Positions 45,174-52,808 of a stretch of DNA of 64,000 nucleotides are shown piece by piece (position 1 is the first letter of the stretch; each line of letters begins with the position of its first letter). The position numbers and the translations under genes were made by a program. The stretch comes from CBDFLS01 sp965249185 (GTDB lineage Bacteria; Chloroflexota; Dehalococcoidia; Lucifugimonadales; Australimonadaceae). The notes below the pieces were generated by a model. The model made no database searches. It saw nothing but the letters and a program-made list of their open reading frames with translations, and was not told the DNA's origin. The stretch is taken from positions 1,798,001 to 1,862,000 of the forward strand of contig CBDFLS010000002.1 of NCBI GenBank assembly GCA_965249185.1, written 5' to 3'.

Positions 45174-46241
45174 ATGGACAGGTACGTACGTTTACCCGCT
45201 GGGATGGTAGTAGTTGTCGCGCTGCTAGCCATGGCTGCGTGTGGAGGCAACGAAGGAGAGGCCCGAGAGAATACGCTCGATGAGATCCTCGATCGAGGAC
45301 ACCTCGTCTGCGGCATCAAAGCTGACACCCCAGGCTTCGGCGTGCTCAACCCGGACGGCACGGCCCAAGGTAACGACGTGGAGTATTGCCACGCGATGGC
45401 CGCGGCTGTCTTCGGAGACAGGAGCAAGGTCGGGTTCAAGGAGGCCACCTCCGCCAACCGCTTCGAGCTGCTCGCCGCGAAAGAGATCGACGTGCTCATC
45501 CGCACAACCACTTGGACCGCCAGCCGCGACACCGACCTCAACGTCGCCTTCGCGCCCACCACCTTCTACGACGGCACCGGCATCATGGTGAAGGCGAGCG
45601 CCGGACTGTCCAGCGCTAAGGAGCTCGACGGGGCCACTATCTGCATCCTGGACGGCACCAGCACCCAGGGCGCCGTCTCCGACTTCTTCTCCGAACAGGG
45701 GCTCACCTACTCTGAGATCACCTTCCAGGCCAACCCGGAGCTCCGCGGAGCGTTTATCAACGATCAGTGTGACGCCTGGTCCTCCGATAAATCACAGCTG
45801 GGCGGTCACCAGTTCACCCTAAAGGCGGACGGGACCGACGCCATCGTGCTCCCCGAGACGCTCTCCAAAGAACCTCTCGGTCCGAGTGTACGCGACTACG
45901 ACTCGGAGTGGGAAGACGTGGTGCGCTGGGTAGTGAATGGCATGATCATCGCCGAAGAGCAGGGGGTCACCTCGGATAATATGGGTCAGATGGCGGCGAA
46001 CCCGCCGAACAACACAGTGGCCCGTCTCCTGGGAGTGGGATTCGACGGCGGCCCTCCTACCAACCTGGGCATCGGACACGGCAAGATCGCCAGCACCTTC
46101 ATGCAGAGCGTGATCGATCAGGTCGGCAACTACGGTGAGGCCTACAGCCTTACGCTCGAGCAGGTAGGACTCACCCGTGCCGGATCGTTGAACGCCTCCT
46201 ATCTAGATGGCGGACTGATCTACGCCCCGCCGATGCGCTAA
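45174..46241 (+). CDS. aapJ: general L-amino acid ABC transporter, substrate-binding lipoprotein
   Basis: A 355-residue binding protein of the AapJ family. An N-terminal signal with the lipobox-like LLAMAACGGN suggests a lipid-anchored form, unlike the free periplasmic AapJ of proteobacteria. The mature part begins with the typical LDEILDRGHLVCGIKADTPGF and continues with LIRTTTWTASRDTDLNVAFAPT. AGGAGG five bases before 45174 fixes the start over an ATG seven codons upstream. It is the first of four genes, all on the plus strand. Confidence 0.92.
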   Translation: MDRYVRLPAGMVVVVALLAMAACGGNEGEARENTLDEILDRGHLVCGIKADTPGFGVLNPDGTAQGNDVEYCHAMAAAVFGDRSKVGFKEATSANRFELLAAKEIDVLIRTTTWTASRDTDLNVAFAPTTFYDGTGIMVKASAGLSSAKELDGATICILDGTSTQGAVSDFFSEQGLTYSEITFQANPELRGAFINDQCDAWSSDKSQLGGHQFTLKADGTDAIVLPETLSKEPLGPSVRDYDSEWEDVVRWVVNGMIIAEEQGVTSDNMGQMAANPPNNTVARLLGVGFDGGPPTNLGIGHGKIASTFMQSVIDQVGNYGEAYSLTLEQVGLTRAGSLNASYLDGGLIYAPPMR

Positions 46242-46263
46242 GAGCGCTTTCTGACAAGGACGG

Positions 46264-46297
46264 AACGTATGGGCGGGCATACCCCTGCCCATACGTT
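46264..46297 (+). promoter_or_regulatory. perfect 11-bp stem-loop between aapJ and aapQ
   Basis: AACGTATGGGC and GCCCATACGTT pair perfectly around a 12-base loop in the 79-bp gap after the binding-protein gene. No T-run follows, so it is not a full terminator. Hairpins here in ABC operons usually protect or partly terminate the message so that binding protein is made in excess. Confidence 0.6.
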
Positions 46298-46320
46298 GGA
46301 TTTCGTGTGATTGCTAGGCG

Positions 46321-47487
46321 ATGATGCAGCGCCTGAAAAACATCTGGTTCAAGAGACGCTCGCGCTACCTCGCGGTCAATCTAATCGTCGGTGCCGCTTC
46401 CGGGATCGTTGTGGGCTACGTCGGCTATTCCATAGCCATCAACCTCTTCGATTTCGACTTCCTCTTCGGGCCTTACGGCAGTCCGGACCGCAGCTCGATC
46501 TTCCAGTTCCTGAACGTAGAGGCGAGCAACCCGAGATGGCTGGGGATGCTCAAAGGTGCTGGCAACACCATAGCAGTCGTGGTCTTTGCCATCTTCCTTT
46601 CCTCCATGTTCGGCCTGGCCGTTGGCGTGGCCCGACTCTCCTCCAATCCCATGGTCAACCGGCTGGGCAAGCTCTACGTCGACCTGTTCAGGAACCTGCC
46701 CCTGCTGCTGATCATGTTCTTCTTCGCCTTCGCGGTGTCCAGGGGACTGCCCAAGATAGAGGAGCGCTCAGGGTGGAGCGGTCTCCTCTACATCAGCAAC
46801 CGCGGGCTGGCCATCCCCTGGCTCGAGACCGCCAATTCGCTCTGGTGGCTGTGGCCCGTGGCGTTGCTCGGCGCCGCCATGGGCGCGTGGCTCGTGAGGA
46901 GGAGCCGTGCGCGCAGGGAGGCCAAGACGGGGGAGAGCCTGCGCCCCAATGTGTGGGGAACAGCGGTCTTTGTGCTCATAGGAGCGGTGGCATACGCCGG
47001 ACTGCTCTTCCCGGTGCGCCTAACTCTTCCTGACGTGACTCAATCGGCGTCCGGGTTCTTCTCGTATACCGGTGGCAATCTGCTCGGGTTGGGTTATCTG
47101 AGCGCGCTGGTGTCGCTCACCCTCTACATAAGCGCCTACATCGCTGAGATCGTGCGTGGCTCGCTCCAGGCGGTTCCCCACGGCCAGACCGAAGCCTCCG
47201 CATCTCTTGGATTATCAACGTACCAGCGCTTCTCGCTGATCATTCTGCCCCAGGCCCTGCGGATCATGATTCCTTCTTTGAACAACGAATACCAAAACGC
47301 CAACAAGGACTCGACGCTTGCGCATGCCATAGCCTACGGCGAGATAGTCCTGATATCCAATAGGATCATCAACAACACCGGGAACCTCCTGCAGACATAC
47401 CTGTTCATATTCTTCGTTTTCGTCATCACGAACCTCATCATCTCGCTGATCATGAATGCGATTAACCGAAAAGTCCAGATCAGATGA
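46321..47487 (+). CDS. aapQ: amino acid ABC transporter permease AapQ
   Basis: A 388-residue integral membrane permease with about eight helices, longer than ordinary His/Glu permeases, as is normal for AapQ. The EAA loop that touches the ATPase is EASASLGLSTYQRFSLIILPQALR near residue 295. The extra loop with IEERSGWSG and a basic RRSRARRE segment are AapQ/BztB features. It overlaps aapM by four bases. Confidence 0.92.
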   Translation: MMQRLKNIWFKRRSRYLAVNLIVGAASGIVVGYVGYSIAINLFDFDFLFGPYGSPDRSSIFQFLNVEASNPRWLGMLKGAGNTIAVVVFAIFLSSMFGLAVGVARLSSNPMVNRLGKLYVDLFRNLPLLLIMFFFAFAVSRGLPKIEERSGWSGLLYISNRGLAIPWLETANSLWWLWPVALLGAAMGAWLVRRSRARREAKTGESLRPNVWGTAVFVLIGAVAYAGLLFPVRLTLPDVTQSASGFFSYTGGNLLGLGYLSALVSLTLYISAYIAEIVRGSLQAVPHGQTEASASLGLSTYQRFSLIILPQALRIMIPSLNNEYQNANKDSTLAHAIAYGEIVLISNRIINNTGNLLQTYLFIFFVFVITNLIISLIMNAINRKVQIR

Positions 47488-48827
47488 CGACATCTGCAGC
47501 GTATCGCTCCATCGTCTCCAGCTGTCTGACCTGGGCAAGGACAAACCTGTTCGATTCATGGCGTAACTCCGTCCTCAGCTTAGCCACCATAGCGGCTGGC
47601 GGTATCGCCGGATTCCTGATGCTGAGGTTCGTTCTGTTCCAGGCCAACTGGGGCCTCGTCGCGATCAACCGAAAGCTGTTCTTCGTCGGCAGTTATCCTG
47701 CGGAGGACACCTTCCGGATATGGATATCCCTCTTCATCGTGGTAATTCTGGTTGCCCTTACCTATGGCGTCTGGAGCGGAAGATTGCGGCCCTACATAGT
47801 GGCGATCGGTGTGGTGGCGGTGATAACTCTCACACTCGGCCTGGGGACCGATCTGCAGATCCAGGAGGGACAGTACACCCAAGAGATACAGTCCGCGGGA
47901 CAGACCGCAATCGTGAGCGGTGTCCACAGAGAACTGGTGTGGGAGCGTGGCTGGGCACCCCGCTGGCTCTACTCGCTCTCACTGGGACTCGCAATTCCGT
48001 TCGGTACATCTTGGCTGCTACTCGCTGGGCTCTTTGCGGTCCTGATAGGAGGAGCCTGGGCGGGCAGGCGCCTCTCCAGATGGAGAAACAATCCGATACT
48101 GCTTCAGGCGATCGGCGCAGCGTGGGTCCTGCTCATCCCGATGATCGTCTTGCTCCAGTTGGGGGTGTCCAGCAGCCACTGGGAGAGCGCATTCCTCGAC
48201 CTGCTGGTGTTTGCCGTGGGGGGATTCTTCTCCTTCTTCATCGGTCTCGGACTGGCGTTGGGCCGCACCTCTCCGTACTGGACTATACGGTTCTCCGCCG
48301 TCGGCTACATCGAGGTCGTGCGCGCTGCCCCGCTGCTCGTCTGGCTACTGTTCGCCACGTTCCTCGATGACGAGTTCGGACCTATCGGCGAAGCGTTCAG
48401 CAACATCGACCTCGTATATCGAGTCATGATCGTTTTTGCCTTCTTCGGCGGGGCCTACATCGCTGAGGTTTTGCGAGGCGGACTCCAGTCCATACCTCGT
48501 GGCCAGCATGAAGCGTCTGAGGCGATAGGTCTTTCCGTAGCGCAGAAGTACATCTTCATCATCCTGCCGCAAGCGATCAAGTCGGTTATCCCGGCAATTA
48601 TCGGGCGCTTCATCGCCCTATGGAAAGATACAGCGCTACTCGCCGCAATATCGCTCGTCAACACACTGGAAAAGGCGAAGGAGATCCTCGGGGGCCAAAC
48701 GGACATAGCGGAGGGTGCTTTCTTCGAGATATATATTGTGGTCGGGCTCATATACTGGCTGATTTCGTATCTGTTATCCCGGCTTGGCGGAGCGGCGGAA
48801 ACCCGATTGGGAGTGAACACCAGATAG
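47484..48827 (+). CDS. aapM: amino acid ABC transporter permease AapM
   Basis: A 447-residue permease partner. Several N-terminal helices precede the conserved permease domain (about 245-440). The EAA loop is EASEAIGLSVAQKYIFIILPQAIK. ERGWAPRWLYSLSLGL and the long N-terminal part are typical of AapM/BztC. Its ATG overlaps the aapQ stop, and the ATPase gene follows after 28 bp. Confidence 0.92.
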   Translation: MTTSAAYRSIVSSCLTWARTNLFDSWRNSVLSLATIAAGGIAGFLMLRFVLFQANWGLVAINRKLFFVGSYPAEDTFRIWISLFIVVILVALTYGVWSGRLRPYIVAIGVVAVITLTLGLGTDLQIQEGQYTQEIQSAGQTAIVSGVHRELVWERGWAPRWLYSLSLGLAIPFGTSWLLLAGLFAVLIGGAWAGRRLSRWRNNPILLQAIGAAWVLLIPMIVLLQLGVSSSHWESAFLDLLVFAVGGFFSFFIGLGLALGRTSPYWTIRFSAVGYIEVVRAAPLLVWLLFATFLDDEFGPIGEAFSNIDLVYRVMIVFAFFGGAYIAEVLRGGLQSIPRGQHEASEAIGLSVAQKYIFIILPQAIKSVIPAIIGRFIALWKDTALLAAISLVNTLEKAKEILGGQTDIAEGAFFEIYIVVGLIYWLISYLLSRLGGAAETRLGVNTR

Positions 48828-48855
48828 CGGACCAGGCTATAGAGAGGACCGACAC

Positions 48856-49608
48856 ATGGCAGAGCAGAGCGGCAAAGAGATACTCCGCCTAGAGAAAGTG
48901 GTGAAACGCTACGGCGATTTCGCTGCTCTGAAAGAAGTCGACGTCTCAGTGATCGAGGGCGAGGTCGTCGTCATCATCGGGCCTTCTGGCTCAGGCAAAT
49001 CGACCCTGCTCAGGACCATAAACCAACTCGAGCGACACGATTCCGGCCGGATCGTCGTTGACGGCGTCGAGCTGACGGACGACGCCCGCACTCTCGCCAA
49101 GATACGGGCCGACACGGGGATAGTCTTTCAGCAGTTCAACCTCTTCCCGCACCTCACCGTCATGCGCAACATAACACTCGCGCCGCAGAAGGTCCGCCAC
49201 ATGCCGCACAAGCAGGCGGAGGAACTCGCGCTCCAACTGCTGCGCCGCGTAGGTATACCTGAACAGGCGGAGAAATACCCCGGCCAGCTCTCAGGCGGCC
49301 AGCAGCAGCGCGTCGCCATCGCCCGCGCTCTCGCGATGAACCCCAAGCTGATGATGTTCGACGAGCCCACCTCCGCGCTCGACCCGGAGATGATCAACGA
49401 GGTCCTCAAGGTGATGGGCGAGTTGGCTGCGTCCGGTATGACCATGATCTGCGTTACCCACGAGATGAGCTTCGCAAGGAACGTCGCCGACCGCGTGATC
49501 TTCATGGATGAGGGCGAGATAGTCGAAGTCGGAACCTCTGAGGAGTTCTTCACCAGCCCGCGAGAGTCCCGCACCAAACTCTTTCTAAGCAAGATCCTCA
49601 CCCACTAA
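48856..49608 (+). CDS. aapP: amino acid ABC transporter ATPase AapP
   Basis: A 250-residue ABC ATPase energising the AapQM permease. Walker A is GPSGSGKST, the Q-loop is VFQQFNLFPHLTV, the signature LSGGQQQRVAIARAL, Walker B MMFDEPTSALDP and the H-loop VTHEM. These match the polar amino acid uptake family. The operon is complete and intact, in contrast to the wreckage on both sides of it. Confidence 0.95.
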   Translation: MAEQSGKEILRLEKVVKRYGDFAALKEVDVSVIEGEVVVIIGPSGSGKSTLLRTINQLERHDSGRIVVDGVELTDDARTLAKIRADTGIVFQQFNLFPHLTVMRNITLAPQKVRHMPHKQAEELALQLLRRVGIPEQAEKYPGQLSGGQQQRVAIARALAMNPKLMMFDEPTSALDPEMINEVLKVMGELAASGMTMICVTHEMSFARNVADRVIFMDEGEIVEVGTSEEFFTSPRESRTKLFLSKILTH

Positions 49609-49665
49609 TTTGCTACTCCAACCCAATCTCCCCTGTAGCAAAGGGCTAGAGGGCCCCGGCCCATT

Positions 49666-49685
49666 CGTCCTGAGCTTGTCGAAGG
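49666..49685. repeat. REP-like element
   Basis: CGTCCTGAGCTTGTCGAAGG is a copy of the repeat also found at 15317-15336. It lies in the 180-bp gap after aapP, which otherwise shows nothing. Confidence 0.7.
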
Positions 49686-49789
49686 CTATTCCTAAGGGCA
49701 TCGCGCAGGCGCACTCCAGCCAAAACGGCATCAACCGATGTGTTCAGGCTGTCCGAACTCCAGCGAGGGCCCAACTCCCTAACGGGTTC

Positions 49790-50200
49790 CTACGACCTGC
49801 TGGCGCCGGGGATATCACGGCGGTGGAAAAGGTAGAAGGCCAGTCCGCCCAAGACGAGAGCGTAGGCCGCAAGCACCAGAAAGGCAAGGAGCTCCCCCGG
49901 AGCATCGCCTAGAGTGCCACCGATGGCGCCACTCGCTCCTTCTGCATCTCCACCGCTCATGCGCCGATATTATAGATCAGCAGGAAGTCCGCCACGTTCT
50001 GGAACCAGTCGAAGAGATTGATGAAGATGCCTAGGAAGATCTGCTCAAAGAAATAGTACCCTAGGCCTACGCCCATCCCGCCGCAGAGGAGCGAGTCGCC
50101 ACTGCCACAAGGCCCACAAGGGCCCCGTAGGGGAGTACGGAGAAGCAGGCTCTGCCGAAGACTTCGGCCACGTCCCCTCCCAAAGAAGCTGTTCTCCAAG
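49790..50200 (-). pseudogene. ABC-2 type exporter permease remnant with frameshifts
   Basis: Fragments in three frames read in order EVFGRACFSVLPYGALVGLV, then GVGLGYYFFEQIFLGIFINL with FDWFQNVADFLLIYNIGA, then LGDAPGELLAFLVLAAYALV and FYLFHRRDIPGASRS before a stop at 49790. Together they are the C-terminal membrane half of an ABC-2 permease. At least two indels (about 50080 and 49958) interrupt it, and its N-terminal half is missing. Confidence 0.7.
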
Positions 50201-50393
50201 CCCTCAGTACCGCCGATGCCCTGGAAATAGCGAAGGTTGTTGCGTCCGCTGAGGTAGGGGTAGAAGCTTGGCTCCTCCACAATCGCCCCAATGCGCCGGA
50301 GAGCGTCGGGAGTAGAGTCCCAGGAAGTGGTGTAAGAGGGAGAGGGTCTGGAGAAAGAGAAACCACCGCGTCATCCTTAGCGGGCAAAGATTT
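50201..50393 (-). pseudogene. ABC exporter ATPase fragment cut by IS1595 copy 2
   Basis: STPDALRRIGAIVEEPSFYP followed by YLSGRNNLRYFQGIGG is the region after Walker A in drug- and bacitracin-type ABC ATPases. The part that should precede it is lost at the IS1595 edge at 50394, and the part after it is replaced by permease sequence, so an internal deletion has fused the two genes. Confidence 0.65.
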
Positions 50394-51238
50394 GGGTATA
50401 GTCCCAAAACAGCCACCTGTGAGAGAATGGTGGCATGGGACGGAAGATTGGGTGCCCTCGATGTCAACACGCCAAGAGCTGGAGCATTCGGCGAGGTAAG
50501 AGTCGTTGTGCAGCCTGCCACTACGAGTGGGTGCCCAGGGCGCTGCCGCTTCGGTTGTCGCCAGGGGAGTGGCGGCGACTGTTGCGCTGGTTCGTCTTGG
50601 GGCAGAGTGCCGAGGTGATTGCCCAGGAGGCCCGCCTGGAGCGAAAGCGAGTCCTGCGCGCCCTGATCGTGGTGCGCCAGGCCATGGTCCGGGACGTTCC
50701 CCATGTCTTCTCCGGCGTGGTGGAGGTCGACGAGACCTACCTGGGAGGTTCCTGGCGCAACAGGCGCCTGGCAAAGCGTGTTCAGGGCACGAAGCGGGGC
50801 CGTGGAACCACTAAGCAAGCTGTCTTTGGGATCCTGTGTCGAGGTGGCCTGGTGTGGGCGCAAGTGGTACCTAACGTGGAAGCCAAGACGCTGCTGCCGC
50901 TCCTGCACCAACGCGTGCAACGTGGCTCCATCGTCTGCTCGGACACCTTTACCAGCTACACGGGCGTCGCAGCGGGGGGCTACGTCCACCGGCTTGTGGA
51001 CCACAGCCAGGCGTTCAGCGATCGGCAAGGGAGCCACGTCAACGGCTTGGAGGGCTTCTGGGGTTATCTCAAGCGGCGTCTGGCAGCCAAAGGGGGAGTC
51101 CGCCGAGAACGGCTGCCCCTCTATCTTGCTGAGTATGTCTGGCGCTACAATCATCGGCGTCTGTTGGGACCAGAACAGGTTAAGACATTGTTCAAGCTGC
51201 TTCAAAGCTAATCCGGTGGCTAAAACGGGACTTTACCC
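50394..51238 (+). mobile_element. IS1595-family insertion sequence, copy 2
   Basis: An 845-bp element of the same length and ends as 42317-43161 but inverted. It starts GGGTATAGTCCCAAAACAGC and ends with the complement of GGGTAAAGTCCCG. Flanking octamers (AAAGATTT left, TTAATTAA right) do not match. The two copies point outward and bracket 7.2 kb that includes aapJQMP. Confidence 0.92.
50435..51211 (+). CDS. IS1595-family transposase, copy 2
   Basis: The 258-residue protein is identical to that of copy 1: zinc ribbon, VVEVDETYLGG, VCSDTFTSY and HVNGLEGFWGYLK. Identity implies very recent duplication or gene conversion between the copies. Several longer antisense frames across this element are shadows. 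Confidence 0.95.
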   Translation: MGRKIGCPRCQHAKSWSIRRGKSRCAACHYEWVPRALPLRLSPGEWRRLLRWFVLGQSAEVIAQEARLERKRVLRALIVVRQAMVRDVPHVFSGVVEVDETYLGGSWRNRRLAKRVQGTKRGRGTTKQAVFGILCRGGLVWAQVVPNVEAKTLLPLLHQRVQRGSIVCSDTFTSYTGVAAGGYVHRLVDHSQAFSDRQGSHVNGLEGFWGYLKRRLAAKGGVRRERLPLYLAEYVWRYNHRRLLGPEQVKTLFKLLQS

Positions 51239-51380
51239 TTAATTAATACGTCTCCAATGCCACAATCTGTAGGCCGTCAGCGATAATGGGACACATATAA
51301 GGGTAGGAAAACCCGAGAGTCGGAGGGTGGTGTGAGCTCCTGAGGTGAAGGTAAAGTTACCCACAGAAAGGAGCAGATGC

Positions 51381-51788
51381 GTGTCCCAGTCAGAAGTAGG
51401 CAAAGCAGAGGCCGCCGAGGAGCGGAGTGAAGAGACCAGGTCCTTCGTCCGCGCAGTGAAGGCGGCCACCCGACTCAAGTACACCTCGGAAGAGAAGATC
51501 CGAATTGTTCTGGAGGGCTTCCGCCGCGAGGTCACAGTCAACGACCTGTGCTGGCGGGAGGGGATCAAGCCGCACTCCTACTACTCGTGGACCAAAGAGT
51601 TCATGGAGGCGGGCAAGGAGAGGTTGACCCGTGACTCGGTTCGGGACGCCACTCAGCATGAGGTAGGGCAGCTCAAGCGAGAGAACGGGGAACTCAAGGA
51701 GCTAGTGGCCGATCTGTCGCTGGAGGCGTACCGTCTCAAAAAAACGGTCATCCCCATGCCCCAGGACGCCACCGGCACCAGCGGATGA
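51381..51788 (+). CDS. IS3-family transposase OrfA
   Basis: A 135-residue protein. RLKYTSEEKIRIVLEGFRRE followed by VTVNDLCWREGIKPHSYYSW is the HTH used to bind element ends, and a leucine-zipper-like coiled coil follows (VGQLKRENGELKELVADLSL). The GTG at 51381 with AAAGGAG before it is the likely start. Its TGA overlaps the ATG of OrfB. Confidence 0.9.
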   Translation: MSQSEVGKAEAAEERSEETRSFVRAVKAATRLKYTSEEKIRIVLEGFRREVTVNDLCWREGIKPHSYYSWTKEFMEAGKERLTRDSVRDATQHEVGQLKRENGELKELVADLSLEAYRLKKTVIPMPQDATGTSG

Positions 51789-52771
51789 GCGCCCCGGAGA
51801 AGGCAGAGGTAGTTACCAAAGTATCCTCGTCTCCCCTCCCCAAGCGAAAGGTCCTCAGAGAGCTGGGCATCCCTAAGAGCACCTACTACCGGTGGCTCAG
51901 ACGCCAAAACCAACAAGGACTTGAGGACCGACCAGGAGGCGATCAGCCACCATGGAACCGTCTTACTATTCAGGAAGAACGCTCAGTCCTGTTATCAGCC
52001 AGAGAGATGCCAGAGCTGAGCTGCCGTCAGCTGGCCGCGTGGATCACCGACAACCAGGGCTTCTCAGTCTCAGAGTCCAGCGTCTACCGTATCCTGGGCA
52101 GGGAGGGCCTAGTGAAGAGGCCTGAGATGCGGTTGGCGGCGGGGAAGGAGTACCACCGCAAGACCACAGGGCCTCACCAGATGTGGGCCACCGATGCCTC
52201 ATACTTCAGGGTGGTTGGTTGGGGCTACTACTACCTGGTCACTGTCATGGACGACTACTCCCGCTTCATCCTGGCTCACAGGCTTCAGCAAGATATGACG
52301 GCCGACTCCTTCATCGAGGTGGTCCAGGATGCTGTGGACACGACCAGCATGGACCAAGTTCCAGTCACAGACTGCACCAGGCTGCTGAGTGACAACGGTC
52401 CAGGCTATGTCTCAAGAGCATTCAGGGACTACCTGGGGATGGTTGGCATCAAGCACATCCTAGCAACTCCTTTCCACCCTCCGACCAACGGGAAGCTGGA
52501 GCGCTACCACCAGACCATCAAACGGGACGTCAACCAGGTGCCTTATGAGTTGCCCGCCGACCTTGAGGCTGCTATCGCGGCCTTCGTCAGCTACTACAAC
52601 TACCGGCGCTATCACAAGGCTCTGGGCAACGTGACACCATCAGACGTGCTCAAGGGAAGACGGCAAGAGATCCTACAACGCAGGAAGGAGGTGAAGGCTC
52701 AAACCACCGAACGGCGACGACGCTACAACAGGGCCCTCAGGGAGCTCACCAGACCTCCATCCAGCCCCTGA
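51785..52771 (+). CDS. IS3-family transposase OrfB (DDE integrase)
   Basis: A 328-residue DDE transposase. The catalytic residues are in MWATDASYF (Asp), RLLSDNGPGY (Asp) and GKLERYHQTIK (Glu), the spacing of an rve integrase core. An HTH (LRELGIPKSTYYRWLRR) lies at the N-terminus. Start-stop overlap with OrfA suggests coupled translation rather than the usual -1 frameshift. Intact and probably active. Confidence 0.93.
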   Translation: MSAPEKAEVVTKVSSSPLPKRKVLRELGIPKSTYYRWLRRQNQQGLEDRPGGDQPPWNRLTIQEERSVLLSAREMPELSCRQLAAWITDNQGFSVSESSVYRILGREGLVKRPEMRLAAGKEYHRKTTGPHQMWATDASYFRVVGWGYYYLVTVMDDYSRFILAHRLQQDMTADSFIEVVQDAVDTTSMDQVPVTDCTRLLSDNGPGYVSRAFRDYLGMVGIKHILATPFHPPTNGKLERYHQTIKRDVNQVPYELPADLEAAIAAFVSYYNYRRYHKALGNVTPSDVLKGRRQEILQRRKEVKAQTTERRRRYNRALRELTRPPSSP

Positions 52772-52808
52772 TCTCTCGGCTCCCAATGTGTCCCACTTTT
52801 GCTGGTTG

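Larger units (their letters stand above)
51287..52795 (+). mobile_element. IS3-family insertion sequence
   Basis: About 1.5 kb bounded by TGGGACACAT (51287-51296) and its exact complement ATGTGTCCCA (52786-52795). It contains two overlapping genes in the order of IS3 elements. I see no clear target-site duplication. It begins 48 bp after the IS1595 copy and ends 13 bp from the stop of the leucine-rich-repeat gene. Confidence 0.85.

Noticed and set aside
50204..51205. 333-codon minus-strand frame across IS1595 copy 2, and the equivalent plus-strand frame at 42350-43168
   Set aside because: Antisense shadow of the transposase; occurs identically at both copies.
42309..51246. Inversion between the two IS1595 copies explaining the lack of target duplications
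   Set aside because: Swapping the flanking octamers as an inversion would require does not produce matching pairs either, so deletions are more likely.
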